44,434 bases of DNA from Batkoa obscura (lineage: Eukaryota; Entomophthoromycota; Entomophthoromycetes; Entomophthorales; Batkoaceae). Position numbers and translations under genes: made by a program. The number at the start of each line of letters is the position of its first letter. Within the stretch, counting starts at the first letter, position 1. Location: the NCBI GenBank assembly GCA_030770535.1, contig JASVEC010000131.1, positions 1-44,434 of the forward strand, given 5' to 3'. The notes under the pieces were generated by a model, which worked only from the letters and a program-made list of their open reading frames with translations, did not search any database and was not told the origin of the DNA. Positions 10,950-20,103 of this stretch are shown piece after piece.

Positions 10950-11681
10950 TCATGATAAATCCTCTATAAGTAACTCTAACTCGCTATCAAAATGTGCCAA
11001 ATAATCATCATAATAGATTAAAAAATGATTCTTAATATCATTCAACTGCTGCTTTTGACCCGCATATGTTGTAAGCCAATACCTTGTGCTAAATTGAATA
11101 AATAAAGTTTTAAAATTTACACTCAAGCGCAAAATTTTCATAAAATAAAATTACCTTTTTTCGATATAGCCAACTCGAATCATATTAGAATATTCTTCAG
11201 CCGAGGAAGGTAAAGAGCCTGGGTAATCCAAAATCTTAGCAAGTATATTTTCTTGAATTGTTTCTGTTTTATTTTCTTCAAAATATTCTTTAACTAAGTG
11301 ATATAACTCATGTCTTGTGTTTACAATTAAATAGCATCCTGATAAATTGATTTCCACGGATTTTATGTTATCTTTTATTTTTATTATCTTTACATTAGAA
11401 TCATCACCTATTTCTTCTAACCAGCTAAGGCATACTTCTTTAATATAACTGTTTAAAATATCCAACTCCTTCGGTAAATGCTCAATTAAAACACAACATT
11501 TTGATCCTAGTAACAAAAACCCTAACTCACCGTATAAGTGTAACTCAGAGATATCGACACGGTTGTTATCAGTTAAAAGGCGATTTTGGTTACTTTTCAA
11601 ATTTTGAAACCATTTCTTCTCTAGCGCCTTATAAAAGTTATACATTTTAAATATATGTTTGTTGTTAGTAATTTTACTCAT
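10950..11681 (-). CDS. Unassigned conserved-looking protein, two exons (221 aa)
   Basis: Exon 1 is 11681-11155, the intron 11154-11089 (66 nt, GGTAATT donor, AATTTAG acceptor) and exon 2 11088-10950. Joining the exons removes the in-frame stop after GYIEKR and gives 221 residues: '...YSNMIRVGYIEKS' followed by 'TRYWLTTYAGQKQQLNDI'. The domain looks alpha/beta and soluble, with no signal peptide or membrane helix. The C-terminal 60 residues (LPSSAEEYSNMIRVGYIE, then TYAGQKQQLNDIKNHFLIYYDDY) have the feel of a conserved motif, but I do not recognise the family. It is divergent from DPH3, sharing a 312-bp intergenic region. Exon phase and splice signals support a real gene. Confidence 0.7.
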
Positions 11682-11993
11682 TTTATATTCTATAATTCTA
11701 TTAAACCAGATTATCTTATAACAAGGTCTCTAGGATTCTTATTTTAATGTTTTGCTTTTTATTGAGTAATGATTATTCATTCATATTAAGCCAATAAGAT
11801 CAATTCAAAATACTATGCAAAAAAAATCCCTGGATAACTAAACCCAGGCATAGCTCTGGTGTACCAATTAAATTCAATTTGTATTGCATTGCTTAACATA
11901 ATTGATTAGCCTCAAGTTACCAAGCCAAAGTAACCACTATAAACAATAATTATAAAAGCAAAACAATTTGCTTAATAATTTATAGTACAAAAG
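11682..11993. promoter_or_regulatory. Divergent promoter region
   Basis: 312 bp between the starts of the two-exon gene (-) and DPH3 (+). It is less AT-monotonous than other spacers (for example CCCAGGCATAGCTCTGG near 11852). No specific factor site can be named. Confidence 0.4.
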
Positions 11994-12342
11994 ATGAGTT
12001 CCTTTTATGATGAAGTAGAAATCGAAGATATGGACTTTGATGAGGAGTCAAATATTTATCACTACCCTTGCCCATGCGGTGATAGATTCGAAATTTCATT
12101 GGTAGTTATATTCATTTGTAAGATTAGCATAACTGACTTTTTTTTAGGAAGAATTAAGGGACGGTGAAGACGTTGGTAGATGTCCATCTTGTTCTTTAAT
12201 TATAAGAGTTATCTTTGACCCAGTAAGTTGTTTTTATACATCAAGAATGTCACTAATATCATTTAAGGACGAATTTATGGATAATAATGAAGAAGATAAA
12301 GAAAATTTAGCTGTATCTTTAGACACTCCTATCCAAGTTTAA
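11994..12342 (+). CDS. DPH3: Diphthamide biosynthesis protein 3 / KTI11 (CSL zinc finger)
   Basis: Exons are 11994-12101, 12148-12222 and 12268-12342. Introns are 46 and 45 nt, both phase 0, with CTGAC and CTAAT branch-like motifs. The product is 85 aa; the family is usually about 80-90. The CSL-type zinc finger has cysteines at 26, 28, 48 and 51 ([11 protein letters not shown] ... [12 protein letters not shown]), preceded by the typical acidic start [16 protein letters not shown] and followed by IFDPDEF. DPH3 donates electrons/iron to the Dph1-Dph2 radical enzyme in diphthamide synthesis on EF2. It also works with Elongator in wobble-uridine tRNA modification. The gene was too split to appear as one frame. 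It is convergent with the TspO gene. Confidence 0.95.
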
Positions 12343-12534
12343 AAATATATTTAAAGTAAGAAATGAAAGCAAATTAAGCTTACATTTTCTTATTACATTG
12401 TTGATGGCTTTATTAAATAGAATTGCTTTATTCTCCTAATATTTTTAAATAAATAGAGTAAATTTAAATTTATGGCGATATATTTAGTTAAATAGCAGAC
12501 TTTATTTTAAAAAGCAGTATTATGTAAATATTGT

Positions 12535-13071
12535 TTACTTCGCAGCTGGTGGGTGAGTAGGTTGATTTGAGTCAACATTAGTATTATCTGCATTTAGTAA
12601 CCAGGATAACTGTAAGTTTAAGTAAGAGCGAAAGCTAGTCCATAAAAAATATGGAATAAAATACAATAAAGCAGTTGTATCAATAGTACCGAAAAAAAAC
12701 AAAGCAATCAGGTTAGCTATCCAAAGCCCAGCCATGCTGATCAACGGGATAGGAGAAGCATTTGTCCCAATATATGTCAAAGACCAAATCGAATCCAATA
12801 ATAGTTGAATGTTGAATAAATAACCTAATAGCTCATAGAAGTAACTATCTTTGTCATAATTCATCTTTACTATATAGTATGCGTAACCATACAGCGAACT
12901 GCTTATTATTGAAAGCAAAGTAAAATACCTCTCATTCAAGTGCCTTTTAGGGTTTCTTAATCGCTTGTACCAACTTTTACTGCTTAATTGACTATATTGA
13001 TAACTAGCTATTACACTAACCATCAGTGGCCCCCAAACGCTCTGATATAAATTTTCGTCGTAAATATACAT
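12535..13071 (-). CDS. TspO/MBR family (translocator) protein, 178 aa
   Basis: Intact ORF whose motif layout matches the TspO/peripheral benzodiazepine receptor family. SWYKRLRNPKRHLNERYFTL corresponds to the 'WY..L.KP.W.PP...F' entry. Five hydrophobic segments follow, then QLLLDSIWSLTYIG (the 'QL.LN..W...FF' motif) and IPYFLWTSFRSYLNLQLSWLLN (the 'lvPYl.W..fA..LN..iw.lN' signature). These proteins sit in outer mitochondrial or bacterial outer membranes and bind porphyrins and sterols. Here the first conserved Trp/Pro positions are partly replaced and there is a hydrophilic Pro-rich tail. The identification is by motif pattern; the ligand is not predictable. Confidence 0.8.
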   Translation of the reverse strand: MYIYDENLYQSVWGPLMVSVIASYQYSQLSSKSWYKRLRNPKRHLNERYFTLLSIISSSLYGYAYYIVKMNYDKDSYFYELLGYLFNIQLLLDSIWSLTYIGTNASPIPLISMAGLWIANLIALFFFGTIDTTALLYFIPYFLWTSFRSYLNLQLSWLLNADNTNVDSNQPTHPPAAK

Positions 13072-13265
13072 TTTATTTTGTCGATTGTTATTTTGTAAAT
13101 GTGCTATTTTGGCTTTATTTTATTCTATTTACTTTTCATATCCATCATAATTTAATCATAATCAAATCATATCTTTATCATTTTAAACAATTATAAGCAA
13201 TTTTATATAATTAACTTTTATATAAGATATTTGGGCTTACTAAGCTGCTAGTTAAGTACATAATG

Positions 13266-13363
13266 TAGGAATGTTTTTTTGGCTTTATCACTTTTTCTAT
13301 CTTTTAAGCGTTATTTGAATGGAAAGATTGTTAGTAAAATCCTTAAATACAGATACATCTCCA
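13266..13363 (+). mobile_element. MITE copy 6 (TG-flanked)
   Basis: 98 bp, left end TAGGAATGTTTT, interior AAGCGTTATTTGAA, right end TACATCTCCA. The flanking dinucleotide is TG on both sides (13264-13265 and 13364-13365), not TA. Confidence 0.85.
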
Positions 13364-13578
13364 TGCACTCTTGAAGACATCAAAGGGTATTAAAAATATT
13401 TATAAAACACTAAAGCTAATTGAGACAATTTGATCTCAAAAATGCTATCATATTTAGTATTTAAGAGCCATTCACTTTAAATATTATTTATACATTTGAT
13501 AATTTAAACTTCAGATAATACATCAAATACCCGATTTTAACCGTTAATTACTTTGAGTTATGTAAATATAATACTATA
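13364..13578. other. Spacer between two MITEs
   Basis: AT-rich, nothing recognised. Confidence 0.4.
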
Positions 13579-13677
13579 TGGGGATGTATTTTTATGTTTA
13601 AGAATCCTACTAACAAATTTTCCGCTCAAATAGCACTTAAAAGAGAAAAAGTAATGAAGCCAAAAAAAACAGCCCCA
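13579..13677 (-). mobile_element. MITE copy 7
   Basis: 99 bp in reverse orientation, ends TGGGGATGTATTTTT and ...CAGCCCCA, TA flanks. Confidence 0.9.
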
Positions 13678-14529
13678 TATCGTGTTTGCATTAAATTTAT
13701 TATTATTAGCCAGACATTCTATAAACTTCATAATACACAGTCATTTGCTTGAATTAAAGAAGTGATATAAATTTTACTTTCATAATTAAAATAATTGTTT
13801 CTTTAGTTCATTCATTTAACAAAGCAATAATACTATTAAGAAAGCTACAACTCTGGATAAAACTCAGTAGATGTTTGAAATTCCTGGAATTGCTTATTAG
13901 CATATGGCAACTGAAGTAGTAAAAAAGCTATTAACTATTTGGGAATATACCAATTATTTGAAATTTGGGATAGTTTCTAAAAGAGATCATCTAATGGTAA
14001 TGGTATAAAATTATAAAATTATAAAATCTTATCTTTAAACGTCTCAAATTTAGCTTTAAGGCAGTAGTTATAGCTATTTGATATGGTCTATGCTTGTAAT
14101 ACGGGCAAGTAAAAGCTTGGTTAAAATAGGGCTAAAATTTCACTTCACCTCTTTTGTCCATTTTCTATATAGCATAAATTCTGAAAAAAACACTAAATAA
14201 ATAATGGATAAAAAAACACCCCCATAGATAATTTTAAGATTGAGTAAAAAACTTATCTCAGCACCTTATACCTAATTCGTAATTTTAGTTAAAATCTATA
14301 GTGGACAAAAATTGAACTAAGCTTTTAAACTAACCCATAAAGTATTTTCTAAGATAATCTGACTTTTTGGACGGATCAGTTTTTTTGGAGGCATAGAATT
14401 ATTATAGTTTAACATGGTTATAGAAAAACTGAGCTACTCTTAAATACTAAACATTTTCTGTTGCAATCAATATATTTCAAATCGATTTTAGCCCAAGAAG
14501 TCAAATTACTTTAAAAAGTAACTTATAGC
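13678..14529. other. Intergenic, no gene seen
   Basis: About 0.85 kb. A lone AAAAAAACACCCCCA at 14212-14225 looks like a MITE right end without a matching body. No ORF of note. Confidence 0.45.
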
Positions 14530-14707
14530 TGATAGTTATATTTTTAAATAATGGCCTGTTTCTAAAAAATTGACTTCTATTTTTAAAATTCACACAACTA
14601 AAAATCTTGGCTTTAGCTTTATTTTAGTAGTTTAATTTATTTTGAACTAAATAAATAAACTTTGTATTATTTATAAATATCATTGTAATATACAATTAAA
14701 TTGCTTT

Positions 14708-14737
14708 AAGGTAACAATTATAAATAATTGTTACCTT
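14708..14737. promoter_or_regulatory. Perfect 13-bp inverted repeat upstream of secreted-peptide gene
   Basis: AAGGTAACAATTA, a 4-base spacer TAAA, then TAATTGTTACCTT. It ends 105 bp before the ATG. It could be an operator for a dimeric regulator or a hairpin in a transcript, and is retained in the duplicate at 33687-33716. Confidence 0.6.
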
Positions 14738-14842
14738 GTTTTCTTTTAAGACATTTTAAAAATGATACTTAGGTTGAATTTGTAACTCATAGTATAAATA
14801 CTTTAATGAAATAATTGTTTTATATTATCAATTAAATCAAAT

Positions 14843-15085
14843 ATGAAATTTATTCAATCAATTGCTGCTTTATCTTTTGTACTTCCATTTGTAGTGTCTC
14901 TTTGTCCTAATCCAAATAGTGAACGTTGTAATAAAGGAAATAGTGGAGTTTATTGCTATGATGGTTATAGTTGTCCAAGATGCTGGACTTGGAATAATGG
15001 GGAATGGGACTGCTATGATATCCTTGCTGATTCTAAATGTACTTTTAGTAGTTGGATTGATATTGATAATCCATATAATTGTTAA
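14843..15085 (+). CDS. Small secreted cysteine-rich protein (80 aa), copy A
   Basis: Residues 1-19 are a classical signal peptide (MKFIQSIAALSFVLPFVVS). The mature ~60 residues hold eight cysteines: one directly after the cleavage region, then LCPNPNSERC, YCYDGYSCPRCW, WDCYD, SKC and a C-terminal Cys. Four disulfides are possible, and the domain is Trp/Tyr-rich (CWTWNNGEWDC). The layout fits an effector-like or defence-type small secreted protein; I recognise no named family. A TATAAATA-like box lies at about 14793-14800 and the 30-bp palindrome is further upstream. The protein is identical to the inverted copy at 33339-33581. There is no intron. Codon use is visibly less AT-rich than the surrounding spacer, supporting a real gene. 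Confidence 0.85.
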   Translation: MKFIQSIAALSFVLPFVVSLCPNPNSERCNKGNSGVYCYDGYSCPRCWTWNNGEWDCYDILADSKCTFSSWIDIDNPYNC

Positions 15086-15255
15086 TTCATTTAAATAAAC
15101 ATTATATTATAATCAAATATTATATTTTTCATTGATTTTTTATCACTCATAAAAAGTTAAAATTTTAATAATAGCTAGTTTGCTATTTTCAAAAGCAAAA
15201 ATCTAATACGAAGTCAGTGTTTAAACTTTTTTATTTTGTTTTATTACTAACAATG

Positions 15256-15355
15256 TGGGGATGTATTTTTGTGTCTAAGAATTTTACTAACAAATTTTCC
15301 CCTTAAATAGCGCTTAAAAAATGGAAAAATAATGAAGTAAAAAAAAACACTCCCA
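15256..15355 (-). mobile_element. MITE copy 8
   Basis: 100 bp reverse copy, ends TGGGGATGTATTTTT and ...ACACTCCCA. Left dinucleotide TG, right TA. Confidence 0.9.
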
Positions 15356-15357
15356 TA

Positions 15358-15450
15358 TAGAGTCCCTTTTTCCTTATGGTCTTTTCGTTTTTTAAGCATA
15401 TAATTTCGATAAAACCTTAGTAAAATTTTGAATAAAAAATATAATATATA
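15358..15450 (+). mobile_element. Diverged MITE remnant
   Basis: Starts just after the TA bordering copy 8, in opposite orientation. It keeps CTTTTTCCTTATGG, TTTTTTAAGCATAT and CCTTAGTAAAATTTTGAATA, an aged version of the family interior. Both termini are eroded. Confidence 0.5.
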
Positions 15451-15959
15451 GTTTATACTGAATGATAGTTTACATTTATTATTTTCATATAGAATAAAAA
15501 TTTAATATTTTTCATAAATATTAACATTTTAATGTATATTTGATCTTTTTTAGTATGCAGTAGACTATTTTCAAGCTTTTTTATCTATATGCTTTTAGCA
15601 GGGTTCTTGTTTCAATATCATTTATTTTCAAGTTCATGTGAATATCTATATCTTTATGTTTATCCTAAATCATATTATTATTTCTAATTATAAAATTAAA
15701 ACTGTGTAGATTTTTATCAATGAAAGAAGTACAGTATCAACCAATCAAAATCATTTATAATATTATAATAATTTATGAGTTTTGTAAAGAAATTAAACAA
15801 TTTACAAAATTGAAATCCTAATACTTTTTTAGGGATTCAAATCTAATAACAATGATTGAAGTGACAAGAACTTATCAAAAATTTATAATTCGAACTATGG
15901 CAATGAAAGAACAATACTATATACGATTGAATGTCAAAATTTTTGACTTGTTTTTTAAT
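15451..15959. other. Intergenic or eroded 5' part of kelch gene
   Basis: A short frame from the ATG at 15852 could be eroded coding sequence belonging to the decayed gene that follows. It is not assignable. Confidence 0.3.
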
Positions 15960-16254
15960 ATGAAAATATGAGGCTATAAGGCCAAGAGTTTAATATGGTG
16001 ACTATATAATCATAGAGGATGAGCCATATTATTTAGATGAATTTAGTTATGTAATGAATATAAAAATTGATATATTTAATGTCCATTTGTATAAACTAAG
16101 TTCAAAAAAAGAGATTATTCGTTAATATAGTTGAGTGGGATAAATATAACAGTACACTTAATACATTGAAAATGATATAATAGCAACTTTTAATTATTTC
16201 AATATTAAAAAAACAAATGATACGATAAATATAGAATTATTTAATTCTATTATA

Positions 16255-16353
16255 TAGGGCTATTTTTTTTAGTTTCATTATTTTTCCATTTTTTAAGCAC
16301 TATTTGAGTGGAAAGATTGTAGCAAAATTCTTAGACACAAAAATTCATCCTCA
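16255..16353 (+). mobile_element. MITE copy 9
   Basis: 99 bp, left end TAGGGCTATTTT, interior AAGCACTATTTGAGTGG, right end TTCATCCTCA, TA flanks. Inserted in the kelch relic. Confidence 0.85.
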
Positions 16354-16398
16354 TATAGACAATAGTTTTGTTTTTAGTAAACGGTCTTATGTATCAAA

Positions 16399-16498
16399 TG
16401 GGGGTGTTTTTTTCAACTTCATTACTTTTTCTACTTTTAAGCACTATCTGAACGGAAAATTTGTTAGTAAAGTTCTTGAACACAAAAACACATCCCCA
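16399..16498 (+). mobile_element. MITE copy 10 (AA-flanked)
   Basis: 100 bp with clean ends TGGGGGTGTTTTTT and ACACATCCCCA. The dinucleotide is AA on both sides (16397-16398 and 16499-16500). Confidence 0.9.
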
Positions 16499-16847
16499 AA
16501 TGCTTGATATTTTATACAACCAATAGATTTTATTATTTAGAATCTTTAATAGCAAGATTATCAAGTGTCCCTTGACATTCAGCCCAAAGAATTGATACTA
16601 ATTTATGAGCTAAATAAAGGTTATTATGTACATCAACTATTCATAAAAAACAACAAATCATACCTTACTGAAGAAATAAAAGATGTAACCCAACTTACAC
16701 TTCTTAATAAAAATATTGTATTTGAATTAAATTTGAAATCTTATAATATAGTTGAGTATAAACTCGGAAGTATTATAATTGATAAAACAAACATGTTTAA
16801 ACCAAACAATTTATGTGTTACATAACAACAGAATCTGATTCTGTATA

Positions 16848-16948
16848 TGGGGATGTTTTTTTTGGCTTCATCATTTTTTCCATCTTTCAAGCGCTATTTA
16901 AGTGGAAAAATTGTTAGTAAAATTCTTAAATACAAAAATACATCCCCA
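16848..16948 (+). mobile_element. MITE copy 11, near-consensus
   Basis: 101 bp, both ends perfect (TGGGGATGTTTTTTT / AAAAATACATCCCCA), TA flanks. One of the youngest-looking copies; it separates two parts of the kelch relic. Confidence 0.95.
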
Positions 16949-17546
16949 TATAGTATTTTGAAGTTCAACTAAATATGTTTGAAGTTGAGTTACTAAACAA
17001 AGCAATTCGAATTGAGCATGATGGATGTATAGTTAACAATGATAATTATATGATAAGTTTGCTTGACGTAATTTTAATCAACAACATTGATTATAACACG
17101 TCTCCTACTGACTTAAAGGACGACGTCCTATATGATATCCAGAGTTCAAATAAAATACAAATATATATCATTGAAGCTTGGGAATAAGTCAATGATATAT
17201 TTCCAACAATATATAATGAGGAAGATAAAACAAAGGAAATAACAGTAAATATTAACTTGTTAGTTGATAGAGTTGTAGAGGAAATAATTAGCCTTATTTT
17301 AGTAATAGCTATAGCACTGATTTTACATAAAGGTAAGTTTAGAAAAGACATCCAGATTTCATTATTGAGCCAATTGCTATCAATCCAGTCAATTTTTTAG
17401 ACATTAATGGTAACTACCATAATTCTGAAATACTCATTCATTCTCATAAAATTGGCAGTGCTATTACAGTGCTAACTATGAAGATAAATATTAAACTTTT
17501 AAGAGATATAAGTATAATTGAAACTAAAGATCCAAATAATATATAA

Positions 17547-17799
17547 ATTGAACGTGAAATCATAATTATATATACAATATCAATGTATTTTATTGCTAAT
17601 TGATGTCATATTACCTTAATTACTTTGGCTTTTACTGTAATCTTTTATCTTACTAATTGTGTTCAATTTGATATTTTTAAAGTATATAAATAAATGTTTA
17701 TAAATCTAATGTTTTTAATCTTTCAAGTATTTCTTAATTTCTTTTTATTCTTACTTTTCATAATGTTTTTTTATTGTGATTTGTTCCTGTTGCATGAAG
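17547..17799. other. Intergenic, no gene seen
   Basis: AT-rich spacer; nothing recognised. Confidence 0.4.
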
Positions 17800-18065
17800 C
17801 TATCTAATATCTAAAAAATCAAAAAGCGTTATTACTTTCACTTTTTTATTTTCAGTGATATTAGTATAAATCAGACTTTCAATATGCTCCTTATCATCTA
17901 ACCTTGACATGAATAGTAAAGTGTAGGTGTTTTATTTTTTCATACATATCTTCGATAAAAATTACTACATGTTGTTTTTATACTCTCTTGCGCTTCTCCA
18001 ATTAACTCTTTACTTGGTTTATAACTCCTTTTGAAATAATAATTGAAAAGATATTTATTCATCAT
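17800..18065 (-). CDS. Possible small two-exon gene or gene remnant
   Basis: On the minus strand an ATG at 18065 opens a lysine/tyrosine-rich frame (NKYLFNYYFKRSYKPSKEL, then GEAQESIKTT). Further on, a second frame (KEHIESLIYTNITENKKVK, then VITLFDFLDIR) ends at a TAG at 17802-17800. A 71-nt intron with a weak GTAGTA donor in the middle and a GGTTAG acceptor would join them in phase into about 64 residues. Otherwise the two are fragments of a decayed gene. No family is recognised. Weak evidence; reported because both frames have amino-acid composition typical of real proteins here. Confidence 0.25.
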
Positions 18066-18270
18066 TGTACCCCTTAATATATCACTTGCTTACAAATACA
18101 AAATAAAATTAGTTTGTATCATGAACAAAAATCCAATGAATAGTAAGGGATTTGAATTAATCTATTTTATTTAATTGGGTATTCTCAGGTAAATAAATAT
18201 AGTTACTAAAAAATCGCTACACTTTCAACTATTATTTAAATAGTAGTAGCAATTATTTAAGTATATTGGC
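18066..18270. other. Upstream region of Zn2Cys6 gene
   Basis: Contains CTATTATTTAAATAGTAG at 18229-18246, an imperfect palindrome around TATTTAAATA. Confidence 0.35.
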
Positions 18271-18284
18271 CATGCTGTATAATA
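18271..18284 (+). promoter_or_regulatory. Shared promoter core CATGCTGTATAATA
   Basis: This TATA-like block starts 45 bp before the ATG of the Zn2Cys6 gene at 18316. A near-identical block (CATGTTGTATAATA) sits at the same distance before its paralogue at 31050 (31081-31094, minus strand). The shared position suggests a conserved core promoter. Confidence 0.55.
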
Positions 18285-18315
18285 GCTTATAATATTTTTA
18301 AAAGTCTTTAACTCT

Positions 18316-20103
18316 ATGGAAAACCAAAACATCTTAGAAATCACCAAAAGAAGATATAGATGCGATCAATGCTCCAAAAGCCATTTTAAATGCGATAAGC
18401 TGCTACCTAAATGTTCAAAATGTACAAAAAGAAATATTGAATGTACTTTAGATAGGAATCTTGTATATAATAAAAAGGATAAAGCGGAGTGTGAAGTGGA
18501 AACCAAGGTATTCCATATCAAATTTAGGAATGTTTCTAATGCCAATTTTAAAGCCAAGGTTACTTCAAAAGTCAATTTAATTCCTGCAAAAGAAAATGTA
18601 TCTACCTCAGAGTCATTTGAACTTAATGGAGCTAAACACCAATTGATAAAGTTACCAAAGGATTATAACTTCTCATATAATATTCTAGGGATTTTTAACA
18701 AATTTAAAAGGAAAATATTATTAGAAAATTTACTAAACTTTATCCAAAACCCATCCCCGTTTTTTCCTAGTAAAGGTTTAAATCTTTTTATTATATTAAC
18801 AGATAAGTTAGGACTATTGATATCCAAACCTAAAAAATTGGCCTTTATACCTGAGATACCAAACGAAGCTACATTTAATATTGGACCAATCTTAAAGCAA
18901 GCTATAGTCAACTATTTCAAATTTGTTAATACAACATTTCCTTTATTTGATGAAACAAGGTTTAATTTTCTTTCATGTCCATTTAACTTGAAATTAGCAA
19001 TACTTGTAGGTGGTCTTTTCCATATGGAACAAACAGAAACAGTAAAGAATTTGATCAAATATTTCGAAGGAAAGCTTTATAATCTACTTTCAAACATTCT
19101 TAAAATCAAACCTAAATTAGAAAATATACAAATCATACTTATATTAATAAGCGGGATAACTTGTTTTCAGTGGCTTAATAATCTCAAGGAATCCCTTTTA
19201 TTTTATTGCTATAGGATTTCGTTTATAATAGGATTAAATCAATCATCAAAAAAATTATCAAAAAATACCAATATTGAACGACTATATACTTATTGTATAC
19301 TAAATTCATATCATAACGGAACGTTGTTGACAGCTGGATCATATATTGCAGAACCTACACTTCCATTAGAGTTAAAGAAATTAGATAGCTATTATGTAAG
19401 TAAATTTTCTAACCATAGTTTTGATTTCAATAAAGAGGATAAAGATATTCAACGATATTGTTTTTTGAAGTTACAAGGATTTTATTATATAATCAGCACG
19501 TTATTTTTTGATTTACGCTTAATTAAAGAGAAGAAGATAAAAGAAACACAGGACCATGTAAAATTCAACAATCTCCTAAAGAGACTTTCATTCAAACTAT
19601 TTTTAGTTAAAGATAAGTATACCGCTGTTATGGATGATATTTTACCATTTGTGGATAATCAAACTTTAAAAGCAACTATCAAGGATTATCAAGATTGTAT
19701 TAATTACTTTTTTCACCACATCAACTTTTGGGTTTACTCTATTCAATTCAATGTATCAAAAGAAAGAAAGATTTATGAACATGAAGAATTTGAAGGAAGT
19801 AAAATTATTAATAAAAAAGTGTCGGACTATGTTAAAATTATACTTAATCAGTGTTATTCTGTAATTGATAGCGCTATTATAATTCCTCATAGATATACGC
19901 TTACCCTTGACTGCCCTCTTATTTCTACATGCTTAGTTTTTATGGTACGATATGGGAGAAACGATAATAAGACTATAATGTATATTAAAAAAGGGAAAGA
20001 ACTATTGGAATCTTTATTAATTATACCTTCTGCTATGGAGATGTGTCGATTTAATTTGAAATTGATTGAAATTATTGATGCATCTTTAAAGTCTCCTATG
20101 TAA
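18316..20103 (+). CDS. Zn2Cys6 fungal transcription factor (595 aa)
   Basis: Intact intronless ORF. The zinc cluster has Cys 16, 19, 26, 33, 36 and 43 (YRCDQCSKSHFKCDKLLPKC...ECTLDR), preceded by basic TKRRY. A short linker is followed by the conserved family block HQLIKLPKDYNF, NPSPFFPSKGLNLFI, PLFDETRF and the helical middle-homology-like region (ENIQIILILISGITCF...YRISFIIGLNQSS). It is presumably a nuclear DNA-binding regulator of unknown target. Closest to the gene at 29293-31050: same start region (ME.Q..LEI..RRYRCDQCSKSHFKCD) and a shared promoter core. It flanks, in opposite orientation to that paralogue, a block with the ENA pump and two F-box genes. Confidence 0.88.
   Translation: MENQNILEITKRRYRCDQCSKSHFKCDKLLPKCSKCTKRNIECTLDRNLVYNKKDKAECEVETKVFHIKFRNVSNANFKAKVTSKVNLIPAKENVSTSESFELNGAKHQLIKLPKDYNFSYNILGIFNKFKRKILLENLLNFIQNPSPFFPSKGLNLFIILTDKLGLLISKPKKLAFIPEIPNEATFNIGPILKQAIVNYFKFVNTTFPLFDETRFNFLSCPFNLKLAILVGGLFHMEQTETVKNLIKYFEGKLYNLLSNILKIKPKLENIQIILILISGITCFQWLNNLKESLLFYCYRISFIIGLNQSSKKLSKNTNIERLYTYCILNSYHNGTLLTAGSYIAEPTLPLELKKLDSYYVSKFSNHSFDFNKEDKDIQRYCFLKLQGFYYIISTLFFDLRLIKEKKIKETQDHVKFNNLLKRLSFKLFLVKDKYTAVMDDILPFVDNQTLKATIKDYQDCINYFFHHINFWVYSIQFNVSKERKIYEHEEFEGSKIINKKVSDYVKIILNQCYSVIDSAIIIPHRYTLTLDCPLISTCLVFMVRYGRNDNKTIMYIKKGKELLESLLIIPSAMEMCRFNLKLIEIIDASLKSPM

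Larger units (their letters stand above)
14530..15125 (+). repeat. 596-bp inverted duplication, copy A
   Basis: This block reappears reverse-complemented at 33299-33894. Reading both by eye I found one difference: A at 14594 versus a G on the plus strand at 33830. Outside these limits similarity stops abruptly. The block carries the 30-bp palindrome, the promoter, the whole eight-cysteine ORF and about 40 bp of 3' sequence. Confidence 0.95.
15960..17546 (+). pseudogene. Decayed kelch-like transmembrane protein gene, 3' half, with three MITEs inside
   Basis: Several coding-like pieces follow one another on the plus strand in different frames: DYIIIEDEPYYLDEFSY near 16000; KELILIYELNKGYYVHQLF at 16565-16825; MFEVELLNKAIRIEHDG with DVILINNID at 16975-17187; a transmembrane helix EEIISLILVIAIALILHKG at about 17278-17335; and a tail EPIAINPVNFLDINGN near 17370. 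Beta-propeller-like strands, one helix and a short cytosolic tail fit a fungal kelch-repeat receptor-like protein. There are stops and frame changes between all the pieces. MITEs sit at 16255, 16399 and 16848, so the gene is dead. The best-preserved N-terminal relative is the minus-strand relic at 34426-35400. Identity as kelch is inferred mainly from that relic. Confidence 0.5.

Noticed and set aside
14212-14225. AAAAAAACACCCCCA resembling a MITE right end
   Set aside because: No family interior on its left and no matching partner end. Kept only as a note.
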